This document shows positions 17,439 to 25,720 of a stretch of DNA of 64,000 bases, one piece after another (the stretch's first letter is position 1; each line of letters opens with the position of its first letter). The notes beneath the pieces are model-generated. The model worked only from the letters and a program-made list of their open reading frames with translations. It did not search any database and was not told the origin of the DNA. The DNA comes from an uncultured Methanobrevibacter sp. Lineage in GTDB: Archaea; Methanobacteriota; Methanobacteria; Methanobacteriales; Methanobacteriaceae. The stretch is from assembly GCF_934746965.1 (NCBI RefSeq), contig NZ_CAKVFS010000004.1, positions 62,001-126,000 of the forward strand, given 5' to 3'. A program made the position numbers and the translations under genes.

Positions 17439-19262
17439 ATGCAAGCAATTATTCTAGCAGCTGGAATGGGAAAACGTTTAAAAGAGTTAACAAATGATGT
17501 TACTAAATGTATGGTTAAAATAAATAATGTCACTATGATTGAAAGAATGTTATCACAATTAGATGACTTAAATTTAAATAAAATTATTTTAGTAATTGGA
17601 TATAAAGGAAACAAATTAAAAGATTTTATTAAAACATTAAATGTTAATACTCCTATTGAATTTATTGAAAATGAAATTTATGATAAAACAAATAATATTT
17701 ATTCTCTTTTTCTAGCTAAAGATTATTTATTAAAAGAAGATTCTTTAATTTTAGAATCTGATTTAATTTTTGAAAATGGGATATTGGAGGATTTGATTAA
17801 TGATCCATATCCTAACTTAGCATTAGTAGCTAAATTTGAAAGTTGGATGGATGGAACTGTTGTTACAATTGATAATCAAAATAATATTATGAATTTTTTA
17901 TCTAAAAATCAATTTTCATTTGAAGATATTCCTAATTACTATAAAACAGTTAATATTTATAAATTTAGTAAAGATTTTTCAAATCATTACTATGTTCCAT
18001 TTTTAGAAGCCTATATTCATGCTTTAGGAACCAATGAATATTATGAACAAGTTTTAAAAGTGATTAGTAATTTAGATGAGTCACATATTAAAGTTAAAAA
18101 ACTTGTTGATAAAAATTGGTATGAAATAGATGATATTCAAGATTTAAATATTGCAGAATCAATTTTTGCCCCATATGATGAAAAACTATCTAAATTCAGT
18201 TCTAGGTATGGTGGATATTGGAGATATCCTCGTATGTTGGATTTTTGTTATTTGGTAAATCCATATTATCCACCCCAGTCTTTAATTGATGAATTAAAGT
18301 CTAATTTTGAGATTTTACTTGAAAGTTATCCTTCAGGGATGGAAATTAATAGTTTACTTGCAGCCAAATATTTTGGAATCAATCAAAATCAGATTTGTGT
18401 TGGGAATGGTGCTTCAGAATTAATTAAATCATTAATTGAAAAAGTTTTAGATTTTGATGATAAATTAGGTGTTATAACACCAACATTTGAGGAATATTCT
18501 CATAGAAAAAATCCTGAAAATATTATTAGTTTCACTCCAAATAATAATAGCTTCCAGTATGATGTTGATGATATTATATCATTTTTTGATAATAAAGATA
18601 TTAAAATGTTAATCTTAATAAATCCAGATAATCCTTCTGGAAATTATATTTATAAAAATGATTCATTAAAATTAGCTACTTGGGCTGAAAATAATGGGAT
18701 TACTTTAGTAATTGATGAATCTTTTATAGATTTTGAAGATGTGGAAGAAAATCCATCTTTTTTAGATCAAAAAATTTTAAAGGAATATCCAAATTTAATC
18801 ATTGTAAAAAGTATTTCAAAATCATTTGGAGTTCCGGGTTTAAGATTGGGTGTTTTAGCATCTAACAATTTAGAGTTAATAAAATATATTAAAAAAGATG
18901 TGGCTATTTGGAATATTAATTCATTTGGAGAATTTTATCTTCAGATATTTGAAAAATATAAATCTGATTATGAAGAGGGTATTATTAAATTTAAACAAAG
19001 TAGAAATAAATTAGAAAAAGATTTAGGTTCTATTAAAAATTTACGTGTAATTCCATCTCAAGCTAATTATCTTATGTGTGAAGTTCAGGGGGAAATTAGC
19101 AGTACAGATCTTACTGAAATTTTATTAAATAAATATGATATATTAATAAAAGATTTGTTTTCTAAAAACGGTTGTTATGGGAAATCTTATGTAAGACTTG
19201 CTGTTCGTGATGAAAAAGATAATTCTGCTTTATTTGAAGCATTAAAAGAAATTTTAGATTGA
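17439..19262 (+). CDS. Fusion: LicC-like nucleotidyltransferase + class I/II aminotransferase
   Basis: 607 residues from the ATG at 17439, chosen over a TTG at 17424 because GGGG lies 9 bases upstream. Residues 1-240 are a sugar/choline-phosphate nucleotidyltransferase: LAAGMGKRL (6-14), ESD (106-108) and NWYEIDDIQDL at the end. Residues 250-607 are a HisC/CobD-like PLP enzyme: VGNGASE (321-327), NPDNPSG (395-401), IDESF (425-429), PLP Lys461 in SISKSFG and Arg in GLRLG. This resembles bifunctional enzymes that activate an amino-alkyl phosphate or phosphonate with CTP. The second domain could be a transaminase or, like CobD, a phospho-amino-acid decarboxylase giving an amino-alcohol phosphate; sequence alone does not decide. 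Confidence 0.85.
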   Translation: MQAIILAAGMGKRLKELTNDVTKCMVKINNVTMIERMLSQLDDLNLNKIILVIGYKGNKLKDFIKTLNVNTPIEFIENEIYDKTNNIYSLFLAKDYLLKEDSLILESDLIFENGILEDLINDPYPNLALVAKFESWMDGTVVTIDNQNNIMNFLSKNQFSFEDIPNYYKTVNIYKFSKDFSNHYYVPFLEAYIHALGTNEYYEQVLKVISNLDESHIKVKKLVDKNWYEIDDIQDLNIAESIFAPYDEKLSKFSSRYGGYWRYPRMLDFCYLVNPYYPPQSLIDELKSNFEILLESYPSGMEINSLLAAKYFGINQNQICVGNGASELIKSLIEKVLDFDDKLGVITPTFEEYSHRKNPENIISFTPNNNSFQYDVDDIISFFDNKDIKMLILINPDNPSGNYIYKNDSLKLATWAENNGITLVIDESFIDFEDVEENPSFLDQKILKEYPNLIIVKSISKSFGVPGLRLGVLASNNLELIKYIKKDVAIWNINSFGEFYLQIFEKYKSDYEEGIIKFKQSRNKLEKDLGSIKNLRVIPSQANYLMCEVQGEISSTDLTEILLNKYDILIKDLFSKNGCYGKSYVRLAVRDEKDNSALFEALKEILD

Positions 19263-19266
19263 TAAA

Positions 19267-20334
19267 ATGAATGTTACAATTATTGGTGGCGGTAATATTG
19301 GTACATTAATTGCTGCTGAACTTTTAAATAAAAATTATGATGTTTGTATTTATACCTCTAAAGTAGATCAATGGGGTGATTCTTTAGAAGTTTATGATGT
19401 TAATAATAAGTTTTTATTTGAATCTACTGGTTTAAAAGTAACAGATAATATTCATAATGCTCTAAAAACTGCAGAAATTATTTTTATAACTTATCCTGCA
19501 GCATTATTTCATAAACTTTCAAAAGATATGGAAAATCATGTTCATAGAGGTCAATATATTGGTGTTGTGCCTGGAAGTGGTGGTGCTGAATTTTTATTTG
19601 GTAATTTAATAGCTAAAGGTTGTATTTTATTTGGTTTACAAAGAGTACATAGTATTGCGAGATTAAAAGAATATGGGAAATCTGTGTTGATGTTGGGAAG
19701 AAAAGATGGGTTAGATATAGCCACTTTCCCAAGAGGGTTTGAACTTTTTGTTAAAAATTTACTTGAAAACATGTTTGATTTGCCGTGCAATGTTATAACT
19801 AATTATTTGGCTATAACATTAACTCCTTCCAATCCTATTTTACATACAAGTAGATTATATTCAATGTTTAATCAAAAACAAATATTTGATAAAAATATTT
19901 TATTTTATGAAGAATGGGATGATGATTCATCTGAGTTAATGATTAAATGTGATAGTCAATTGCAAGATTTATGTGATGTATTAAGGATTAATGGTGTTAA
20001 ATCATTGAAAGATCATTATGAAAGTTATTCAATAAAATCTATGACTCAAAAGATAAAATCTATTGGAGCATTTAAAGGTTTAACTTCGCCTATGATTCAA
20101 ACAGATAATGGGTGGATTCCAGATTTTTCATCAAGATATTTTACAACAGATTTTTCATTTGGCTTAAAAGTTATTATTGATATTGCAAGAATTTATAATG
20201 TTGATGTAAGTTATTTAGAAAAAATTTGGGATTGGTATTATAATTTGTGCAATCCAAAAAATTATTTTGATTTATTTAAATTGGGAATTAGTTCTCAAAA
20301 AGATTTTGAAAAATATTATTATTTTGATGGCTAA
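19267..20334 (+). CDS. Opine (octopine/nopaline) dehydrogenase-family NAD(P)-dependent enzyme
   Basis: 355 residues. An N-terminal Rossmann fold with GGGNIGT (7-13) is followed by a helical domain with TPSNPILHTSRLY, the Asn-Pro-x-x-His element of octopine dehydrogenases that holds the catalytic His. The family reductively condenses an amino group with a 2-keto acid to give an N-(carboxyalkyl) product. The gene starts 4 bases after the nucleotidyltransferase-aminotransferase fusion, so it very likely acts on a product of that enzyme. That link is inference; no substrate is deducible. Confidence 0.8.
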   Translation: MNVTIIGGGNIGTLIAAELLNKNYDVCIYTSKVDQWGDSLEVYDVNNKFLFESTGLKVTDNIHNALKTAEIIFITYPAALFHKLSKDMENHVHRGQYIGVVPGSGGAEFLFGNLIAKGCILFGLQRVHSIARLKEYGKSVLMLGRKDGLDIATFPRGFELFVKNLLENMFDLPCNVITNYLAITLTPSNPILHTSRLYSMFNQKQIFDKNILFYEEWDDDSSELMIKCDSQLQDLCDVLRINGVKSLKDHYESYSIKSMTQKIKSIGAFKGLTSPMIQTDNGWIPDFSSRYFTTDFSFGLKVIIDIARIYNVDVSYLEKIWDWYYNLCNPKNYFDLFKLGISSQKDFEKYYYFDG

Positions 20335-20394
20335 GTTATAATATTTAATTATGATAAAAAATAAAATTTGGAAATTATGGATGTTTTATGTGTT

Positions 20395-20415
20395 TTTTTA
20401 CACTCTCTGTAAAAA
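20395..20415. terminator. Perfect 8-bp hairpin between convergent genes
   Basis: TTTTTACA at 20395-20402 and TGTAAAAA at 20408-20415 form a perfect inverted repeat with a 5-base loop, in the 127-base gap between the opine dehydrogenase gene (plus) and the secreted protein gene (minus). Its place suggests a bidirectional terminator. The stem is AT-rich and not followed by a clean U tract on the plus strand, so this is tentative. Confidence 0.35.
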
Positions 20416-20461
20416 TAATCCCATAAAATTTCATTTTTAATTAATTTTTCAAATACCTAAT

Positions 20462-20935
20462 TCAGGGATGACATACGTTGCAGGGTTTGTATCCATTTGA
20501 TTCTGCTTCTTGTTTTGAATTAAATGTAATTTTATTTTCTTCATTAATTTTTTTAGCCCATTTACATCCTGGGGTGTGGAATTTATCTGAGTTTGCACTT
20601 GCTACATAAGTTTGGTCATTGTCTGTTTGTGTAGTGTCTTTATGAATACTATTTATTTTACAAATAATCAGATTTCCATCATTATTTTCATAATAACTTA
20701 TGTTGGCTGTTTTTCCATTATTTAATTGTTCAGTTAGGTTTTTATAGTATTTGTCGGGTATGTATATATCGACTGGTTTGGAGTCTATTGTTGTTTGAAT
20801 GCAATATGGGTCGTTATTTTTAAATAAATCATCATAACTTATTAAGGTTGTTTTGCAGTTTTGTGTATGTGCACTAACACTACTTAAACATAAAACTATT
20901 ATCATGATTGAAATTAATATTATTTTTTTATTCAT
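20462..20935 (-). CDS. Secreted protein with C-terminal Cys/His metal-binding motif
   Basis: 157 residues with a clear signal peptide (residues 1-22, cleaved near SVSA-H). The C-terminal ~45 residues carry H120, C124, C152, C155 and H156 in the pattern FHTPGCKWAKKI then GYKPCNVCHP. This resembles the Ada-type zinc-binding tail often attached to secreted SNase-like nucleases and competence-type proteins. The middle domain is not recognised. It is exported and probably binds zinc; activity unknown. The SNase-like protein at 592 lacks such a tail. Confidence 0.75.
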   Translation of the reverse strand: MNKKIILISIMIIVLCLSSVSAHTQNCKTTLISYDDLFKNNDPYCIQTTIDSKPVDIYIPDKYYKNLTEQLNNGKTANISYYENNDGNLIICKINSIHKDTTQTDNDQTYVASANSDKFHTPGCKWAKKINEENKITFNSKQEAESNGYKPCNVCHP

Positions 20936-21309
20936 GTTTTATTGTCCTTTTTATATTTAGAAATCTTGAAATTGATTTAATATATGTTTTAAGTATTTTT
21001 TATAAATAACTTTTTTTTTTTAAATGGATTATATGAATAAATCATATGAAAATTTCATGATTAATATACAATTCATTGGTTTTTAGTTAATGAGTTTATC
21101 AGGATATTTAATAATAAATGTAGTCTTATTTATTTGATTAACGTTTTATTTTTTTATTATTTTTTTAAATAAGTCTTAAATTTATTTGATTTCTTATTTA
21201 TTTACTTTTTCATGTTTAAATCAATTTTAGATTAGTTGTTAGAAAGAATTATATAATAATTTGATTTAAATTATTAAATAAGTATTATTTAAATCGTGAG
21301 GTATATAAT
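20936..21309. other. AT-rich intergenic region upstream of the ATPase module
   Basis: 374 bases, divergent between the secreted protein and the ATPase. A TATA-like TTATATAA at 21249-21256 lies about 54 bases before the ATPase start and GAGGT just before the ATG serves as ribosome binding site. I see nothing else in it. Confidence 0.5.
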
Positions 21310-22725
21310 ATGGAGAATATAAAAAATTTAAAAATAGAAAATTTTGGACCTATAAAACAGGCAAATATTGATATATTTCCATTAACTATTTTTATTGGTC
21401 CTAATAGTTCGGGTAAATCATTCATTGCTCAGATTATCCAATGTTTCAACAGTCGTTTTGATAATTATGGTGATATATTTAATAATGCTTTAAATTCAAC
21501 GAAATATTTTGATAAAAAAGCTGAAAAATTATTTTCTAAACTTTCTGATAAAATAAGCAAATATGTTAAGGATAATCCTTAGTTATCTTCAGATTCTCTT
21601 AAAATTCCTATTTCAGAATTAAAATATTTAATTGAAAATGGAGTTTTAAAATATTTTCCAGAGTTATTTGAAGATAAAATTAAAAAACAATTTGATGTTA
21701 AGAATTTGAATGAGTTAATTCAATTTAAAGAAAATTACTTTAGAATTGAAATAAATGATACTATTCTAATTAAAGAAAATAATAATGACTTTAAAATGGA
21801 AAGTTCACTTATGGAAATCCCATCATCTGAAGAACCAATAATTAATGATGAAATAGTTTTAAAATTCGATAAGAATGATGAAAATATATTAATTAATATG
21901 AATTCTTTTTTAATTAATAAACGATTTGACAATGAAGATGAAATGATTCATTATATGATTTATGCTCTTTTTGGAGTGTCAATATTTGAAGATACTCTTT
22001 TAAAAAATTCTTATTATATTCCAGCTGAGCGATCAATTTTTACTAAAGATAAAACAATAATTTCTAAAAGAATCCAAAATAAGATTGATTTTTCAAAAAA
22101 CCAAGAAGATTTTGCATTATCTTTATTTAATTTAGATGGTGATGAAAAAGGTCAATTTTATGATCTGGCTTGTAATTTTGAGAAAGAACTTTCTGGAGGC
22201 CATATTGTTTTAGAAAAAGATGGATTATTCAATAATGTAAAATATTTAGATTTTAATGAAAATATTAAATTATCTCCAAAATTATTATCTACATCATTAA
22301 ATGAAATGGCTGCAATTATACTTTATTTAAAATACATATTAAAAGAAGATGATTTATTAATTATTGAAGAGCCAGAGGCTCATTTACATCCAAAAAATCA
22401 ACGTATTTTAGTTAAATATTTGGTTGAAGCTATTAACAAAGGATTAAATGTTTTGATCACAACTCATAGTGATCATGTTGTTCATCAATTTAATAATTTC
22501 ATACGTTTGGGAAATTTAACATCTAATGAAATATTTAAATTGAATTATAATGAAAATAATGTTTTGAATTTTAAGGATGTTAATATATACCATTTTAAAG
22601 AACAATCAAAATATTCATTTATTCCAGAAAAAATTAATGTTAATAATACAGGTTTTACGGAAGATACTTTTTCAAAAGTCACAGAAGAATTATATGATGA
22701 GTCTATAAATATAATTAATTTTTAG
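21310..22725 (+). pseudogene. AAA/ABC-type ATPase interrupted by one in-frame TAG
   Basis: The frame from ATG 21310 to the stop at 22725 is 472 codons and broken only by a TAG at 21580-21582. Before it lies Walker A in FIGPNSSGKS (about 30-39); after it a signature-like STSLNEMA, Walker B with LLIIEEPEAHLHP and the H-loop TTHSDH. This is the OLD/AAA_15-type layout seen in anti-phage ATPases, without a TOPRIM domain. No frameshift exists, and the TAG sits in a Lys/Asp-rich stretch where Lys or Gln would fit. It is followed after 12 bases by a second gene carrying the same kind of lesion. The most likely reading is a disabled gene, unless amber is read through or a base call is wrong. Confidence 0.75.
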
Positions 22726-22737
22726 AAAGGTGATTTT

Positions 22738-23220
22738 TTGGAATTTAAACAACATTTTATAAAAGAATATGGTGAAAAGTACATATTGGATAAATGTATG
22801 GAAAAAGGATGCTTTTTTAAAGATATTAAAAAAGAAGAATATGTAATTCTTGATGGGGAGGGTCTAGAAAAAAGAAATGGAAAAAGTTCTGTTGATTGTA
22901 TTATTATTAAATTAAAAGCTAATTTGGATAATAAGTAGGATATAATTTTATGTGAATTAACTTCTGGATCAAAAGATTTAAAAAAAGTTAGGCAAAAATT
23001 TGAAGATAGTGGAAGTTTAGTTGTAAATGTCATAGAACACATGGGGAAAGATATAAATAATATTTCTTGTTTGCTTTTAGGTAAAATAAAAGATAATGGT
23101 CAAAGGATAACTTATAAAAATTTAATGAATCCTATTTTTATTAATGGGTTTGGAAGGAATGATATTTTTATTAGAAGAGAAAGTTGTGAATATAGTATAA
23201 ATAATTTTAAATTTAATTAG
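22738..23220 (+). pseudogene. Small partner of the ATPase, interrupted by one in-frame TAG
   Basis: A TTG start at 22738 follows GAAAGGTGA by 5 bases. The frame runs 161 codons to a TAG at 23218-23220, with one internal TAG at 22936-22938. Downstream of the internal stop the same frame reads DIILCELTSGSKDLKKVRQKFEDSG. Together with GKSSVDCIIIKL upstream this looks like the core strands of a PD-(D/E)XK-like fold (Asp, then E-x-T where E-x-K is usual). A Tyr codon at the lesion would fit the strand. It could be the effector of an ATPase-effector defence pair; that is inference. I do not recognise the family. Confidence 0.6.
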
Positions 23221-23270
23221 TATTCTTTTAAGTATAAACTACATTAATATTAAAATCTAAATATTGGGGT

Positions 23271-23942
23271 ATGGAAATTAACAAACATATTTCAATAGCT
23301 AAAAAAGAATTTAAACAAGCTATTGTTGATAATAAACGATTAATTTTTTTAATTTTTTCATTATATGTAATTTCAGCTGTTTTTGCTTGGGTTTTTCATA
23401 GTCAGTTGTTAGATTTGTTAAATCCTTATTTGGGTGAAATTAAAGCAGAGTTATCAAGAGAATTTACAATGGATCCTGCATTGGAGCTGTTTATTAATAA
23501 TGAAACTGCAGGTCTTACAACTTATTTTTCATCTGTTTTCTTTGGAATAATGGCATTTGTTAGTGTCATTGTTAATGGAATAACTATAGGGATTGTTGGT
23601 GGAAAAATAGTAAGTGCGGATCCTTTTCATATGGGCTTGATGTTTATAGCTTTGATTGTTCCTCATGGAATATTTGAAATTCCTGCAATGATTTTTGAAT
23701 CAACAGCTGGTGTTTTACTGTTCTTATTTATTTGGAGATTTTTTAAAACAATTGATACTACACGAAATGATATTTCTAGTTTTAAATTAAGAGCTAAAAA
23801 TTCCTGGAAGTTAAACAAGGTTTATTTAAAACAGTCTGTTGTTCTTATGGTGTTTTCTTGTGTGCTGTTAATTATTGCAGCAATTATTGAGGGACATGTC
23901 ACGGAATATGTTGGAATGTGGGTTGATTCATTTTTTAATTAA
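23271..23942 (+). CDS. SpoIIM-family (DUF95) integral membrane protein
   Basis: 223 residues with about five hydrophobic segments (near 24-44, 85-110, 118-138, 142-160 and 185-207). The family pattern is present: an amphipathic N-terminus, an extracytoplasmic loop after the first segment, NGITIGIVGGKI, and the conserved IVPHGIFEIPAM motif. In sporulating bacteria SpoIIM takes part in septal peptidoglycan degradation; archaeal members are common and of unknown role. GGGGT precedes the start. It is 50 bases after the ATPase module but probably unrelated to it. Confidence 0.85.
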   Translation: MEINKHISIAKKEFKQAIVDNKRLIFLIFSLYVISAVFAWVFHSQLLDLLNPYLGEIKAELSREFTMDPALELFINNETAGLTTYFSSVFFGIMAFVSVIVNGITIGIVGGKIVSADPFHMGLMFIALIVPHGIFEIPAMIFESTAGVLLFLFIWRFFKTIDTTRNDISSFKLRAKNSWKLNKVYLKQSVVLMVFSCVLLIIAAIIEGHVTEYVGMWVDSFFN

Positions 23943-24050
23943 TCTTATTTTTAATAATTTTCATATTTTGCTAAAGATGATTTTATTAAACAAATCACTT
24001 AATTTTAAATCAATTTTATTTTGCTAGAATTTTTACATTAATAGGTGTTG

Positions 24051-24204
24051 ATGAAAAGTATAAAATAAATTAGATGAAATTTATAAAATAATTTCAATGA
24101 AAAGTATAAAATAAATTGGATGAAATTTATAAAATAATTTTAATGAAAAGTATAAAATATATATCATGAAATTTATAAAATAATTTTAATGAAAAGTATA
24201 AAAA
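24051..24204. repeat. 46-bp tandem repeats with TATA-like elements
   Basis: Units begin at 24051, 24097 and 24143, with a partial fourth at 24189; each begins ATGAAAAGTATAAAATA and the second half reads ATGAAATTTATAAAATAATTT. Each 46-base unit is therefore itself two related 23-base halves. Every unit carries a TTTATAAAATAA element resembling an archaeal TATA box. The array ends 8 bases before the DUF4143 ATPase start, inside its promoter and leader. It may provide repeated binding sites or allow expression to change with copy number; both are inferences. Confidence 0.75.
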
Positions 24205-24211
24205 AGGGATT

Positions 24212-25501
24212 ATGATGAAAAAATATTTGCCGAGATATACCGACCAGGAATTAAAAGAATCATTAGAATATATGGGTGCAGTATTAATAACGGGTCCAAA
24301 GTGGTGTGGGAAGACGACAACAGCTAAACAACAATGTAATAGTTTAAAAGAGTTACAACATCCTGTTTATGGAAAATCTTACTTAAAACTTGCAGATACA
24401 AATCCTATAGAATTATTAAAAGGTGAAAAACCTATGTTAATTGATGAATGGCAAATGGCACCAGAATTATGGGATACAGTAAGATATTTGGTAGATGAAT
24501 CAGATGATGAGGGGCTATATATTTTAACTGGTTCAACAATAGTTGATGAAAGTAAAATTATGCACTCAGGAGCAGGTAGGATAAAAAGAATTGTGATGCG
24601 ACCGATGAGTTTATATGAAAGTGGAGAATCCACAGGAGCAATATCATTGATGGATTTATTTAATAATGATGATTTAAATATTGATGGAATAACATCAAAT
24701 TTAACTATATCTGATTTGATATTTGCTGCATGTAGGGGTGGGTGGCCAGAATCATTAAATAAAAAAACAAAAGAACAACAATTAGCTATTGTAGTAAATT
24801 ACCTTGATATAATATGTAATAGTGATGTTTCTAATGTGGATGGGGTTAAACGTAATCCTCAAAGAGTAAAAGCTATCTTAAAATCTTATTCTAGAAATAT
24901 TTCAACATTAGCAACTAATAAAACACTCATGAAAGACATAAAAACAGAATACTGTGATATTTCAGCACCTACATATAATTCATATATTAATGCTCTTGAA
25001 AGATTATATGTTATTCAAAATATTCCTGCGTGGTCACCAAACATCAGATCAGCAAATACTATTAGAAAATCCTATAAAAAAGAATTTATTGATCCATCAA
25101 TAGCTGTAGCAAGTCTTAATTTAACTCCTGAAAAATTACTAAAAGATTTTGAAACCTTTGGATTTATATTTGAAAACTTGTGTATTCGTGATTTATTAGT
25201 TTACTCAAGTTCAGTTAATGGGGAAGTATTGTATTACAATGATGATAGTGGTCTTGAAGCGGATTGTATTATATATTTAAATGATGGTAGATATGCATTA
25301 ATAGAATTTAAATTAGGCAACAGAGAAATTGATAAAGGAGCAAAAAATTTACTTAAATTAAAAAATTTAATCAAAAAAAGTATTAAAAGCAAAAAAATTG
25401 ATTTGGAGGAGCCTAGTTTTTTAGCTGTTATAACTGGTGGTGAAATTGCGTACACTAGAGATGATGGGGTAAAAGTTATACCTATAGGATGTTTACGATA
25501 A
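24212..25501 (+). CDS. ATP-binding protein, AAA_14/DUF4143 family
   Basis: 429 residues. The P-loop is GPKWCGKTT (28-36), with Walker B LIDEWQMAPELWD near 76-88 and a sensor-like ILTGST. The C-terminal half is the DUF4143 domain, a PD-(D/E)XK-like region with EADCIIYL and ALIEFKLG, which carries the expected Glu/Lys pair. Such proteins are frequent in gut methanogens and anaerobic bacteria; their role is unknown, with links to DNA-directed mobile elements suspected. A second ATG at 24215 gives a better spacing from AAGGGA. The gene is behind 46-bp tandem repeats. Confidence 0.88.
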   Translation: MMKKYLPRYTDQELKESLEYMGAVLITGPKWCGKTTTAKQQCNSLKELQHPVYGKSYLKLADTNPIELLKGEKPMLIDEWQMAPELWDTVRYLVDESDDEGLYILTGSTIVDESKIMHSGAGRIKRIVMRPMSLYESGESTGAISLMDLFNNDDLNIDGITSNLTISDLIFAACRGGWPESLNKKTKEQQLAIVVNYLDIICNSDVSNVDGVKRNPQRVKAILKSYSRNISTLATNKTLMKDIKTEYCDISAPTYNSYINALERLYVIQNIPAWSPNIRSANTIRKSYKKEFIDPSIAVASLNLTPEKLLKDFETFGFIFENLCIRDLLVYSSSVNGEVLYYNDDSGLEADCIIYLNDGRYALIEFKLGNREIDKGAKNLLKLKNLIKKSIKSKKIDLEEPSFLAVITGGEIAYTRDDGVKVIPIGCLR

Positions 25502-25720
25502 ATGTTTTTAGTGGATGGTGGGGTAAGTTACATTAGTTTTTTTTAAAATAGTATTTTTCAAATTTTTTCATAGATTTTTATTCAGTTTTTTCAACTTTAA
25601 CTAATTTTTTCCGTATTCTTTTTCAAATTAAATGTAGTTAATTAATATAGTACGTTTAACTAAATTAGTAATATTGGTAACAATAAATTAAATTATGTAT
25701 TATATTGCAGTTGATTTTTT

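Noticed and set aside
21580..22938. In-frame TAG codons as pyrrolysine or other recoding sites
   Set aside because: TAG ends several intact genes in the window (22725, 23220, 28967, 51849, 55480, 56884), so it is an ordinary stop here, and neither protein belongs to a known Pyl family. Nonsense mutation is simpler.
24051..24204. CRISPR array
   Set aside because: Units are contiguous with no unique spacers between them, and no cas gene other than a lone Cas4-like nuclease 22 kb away is present.
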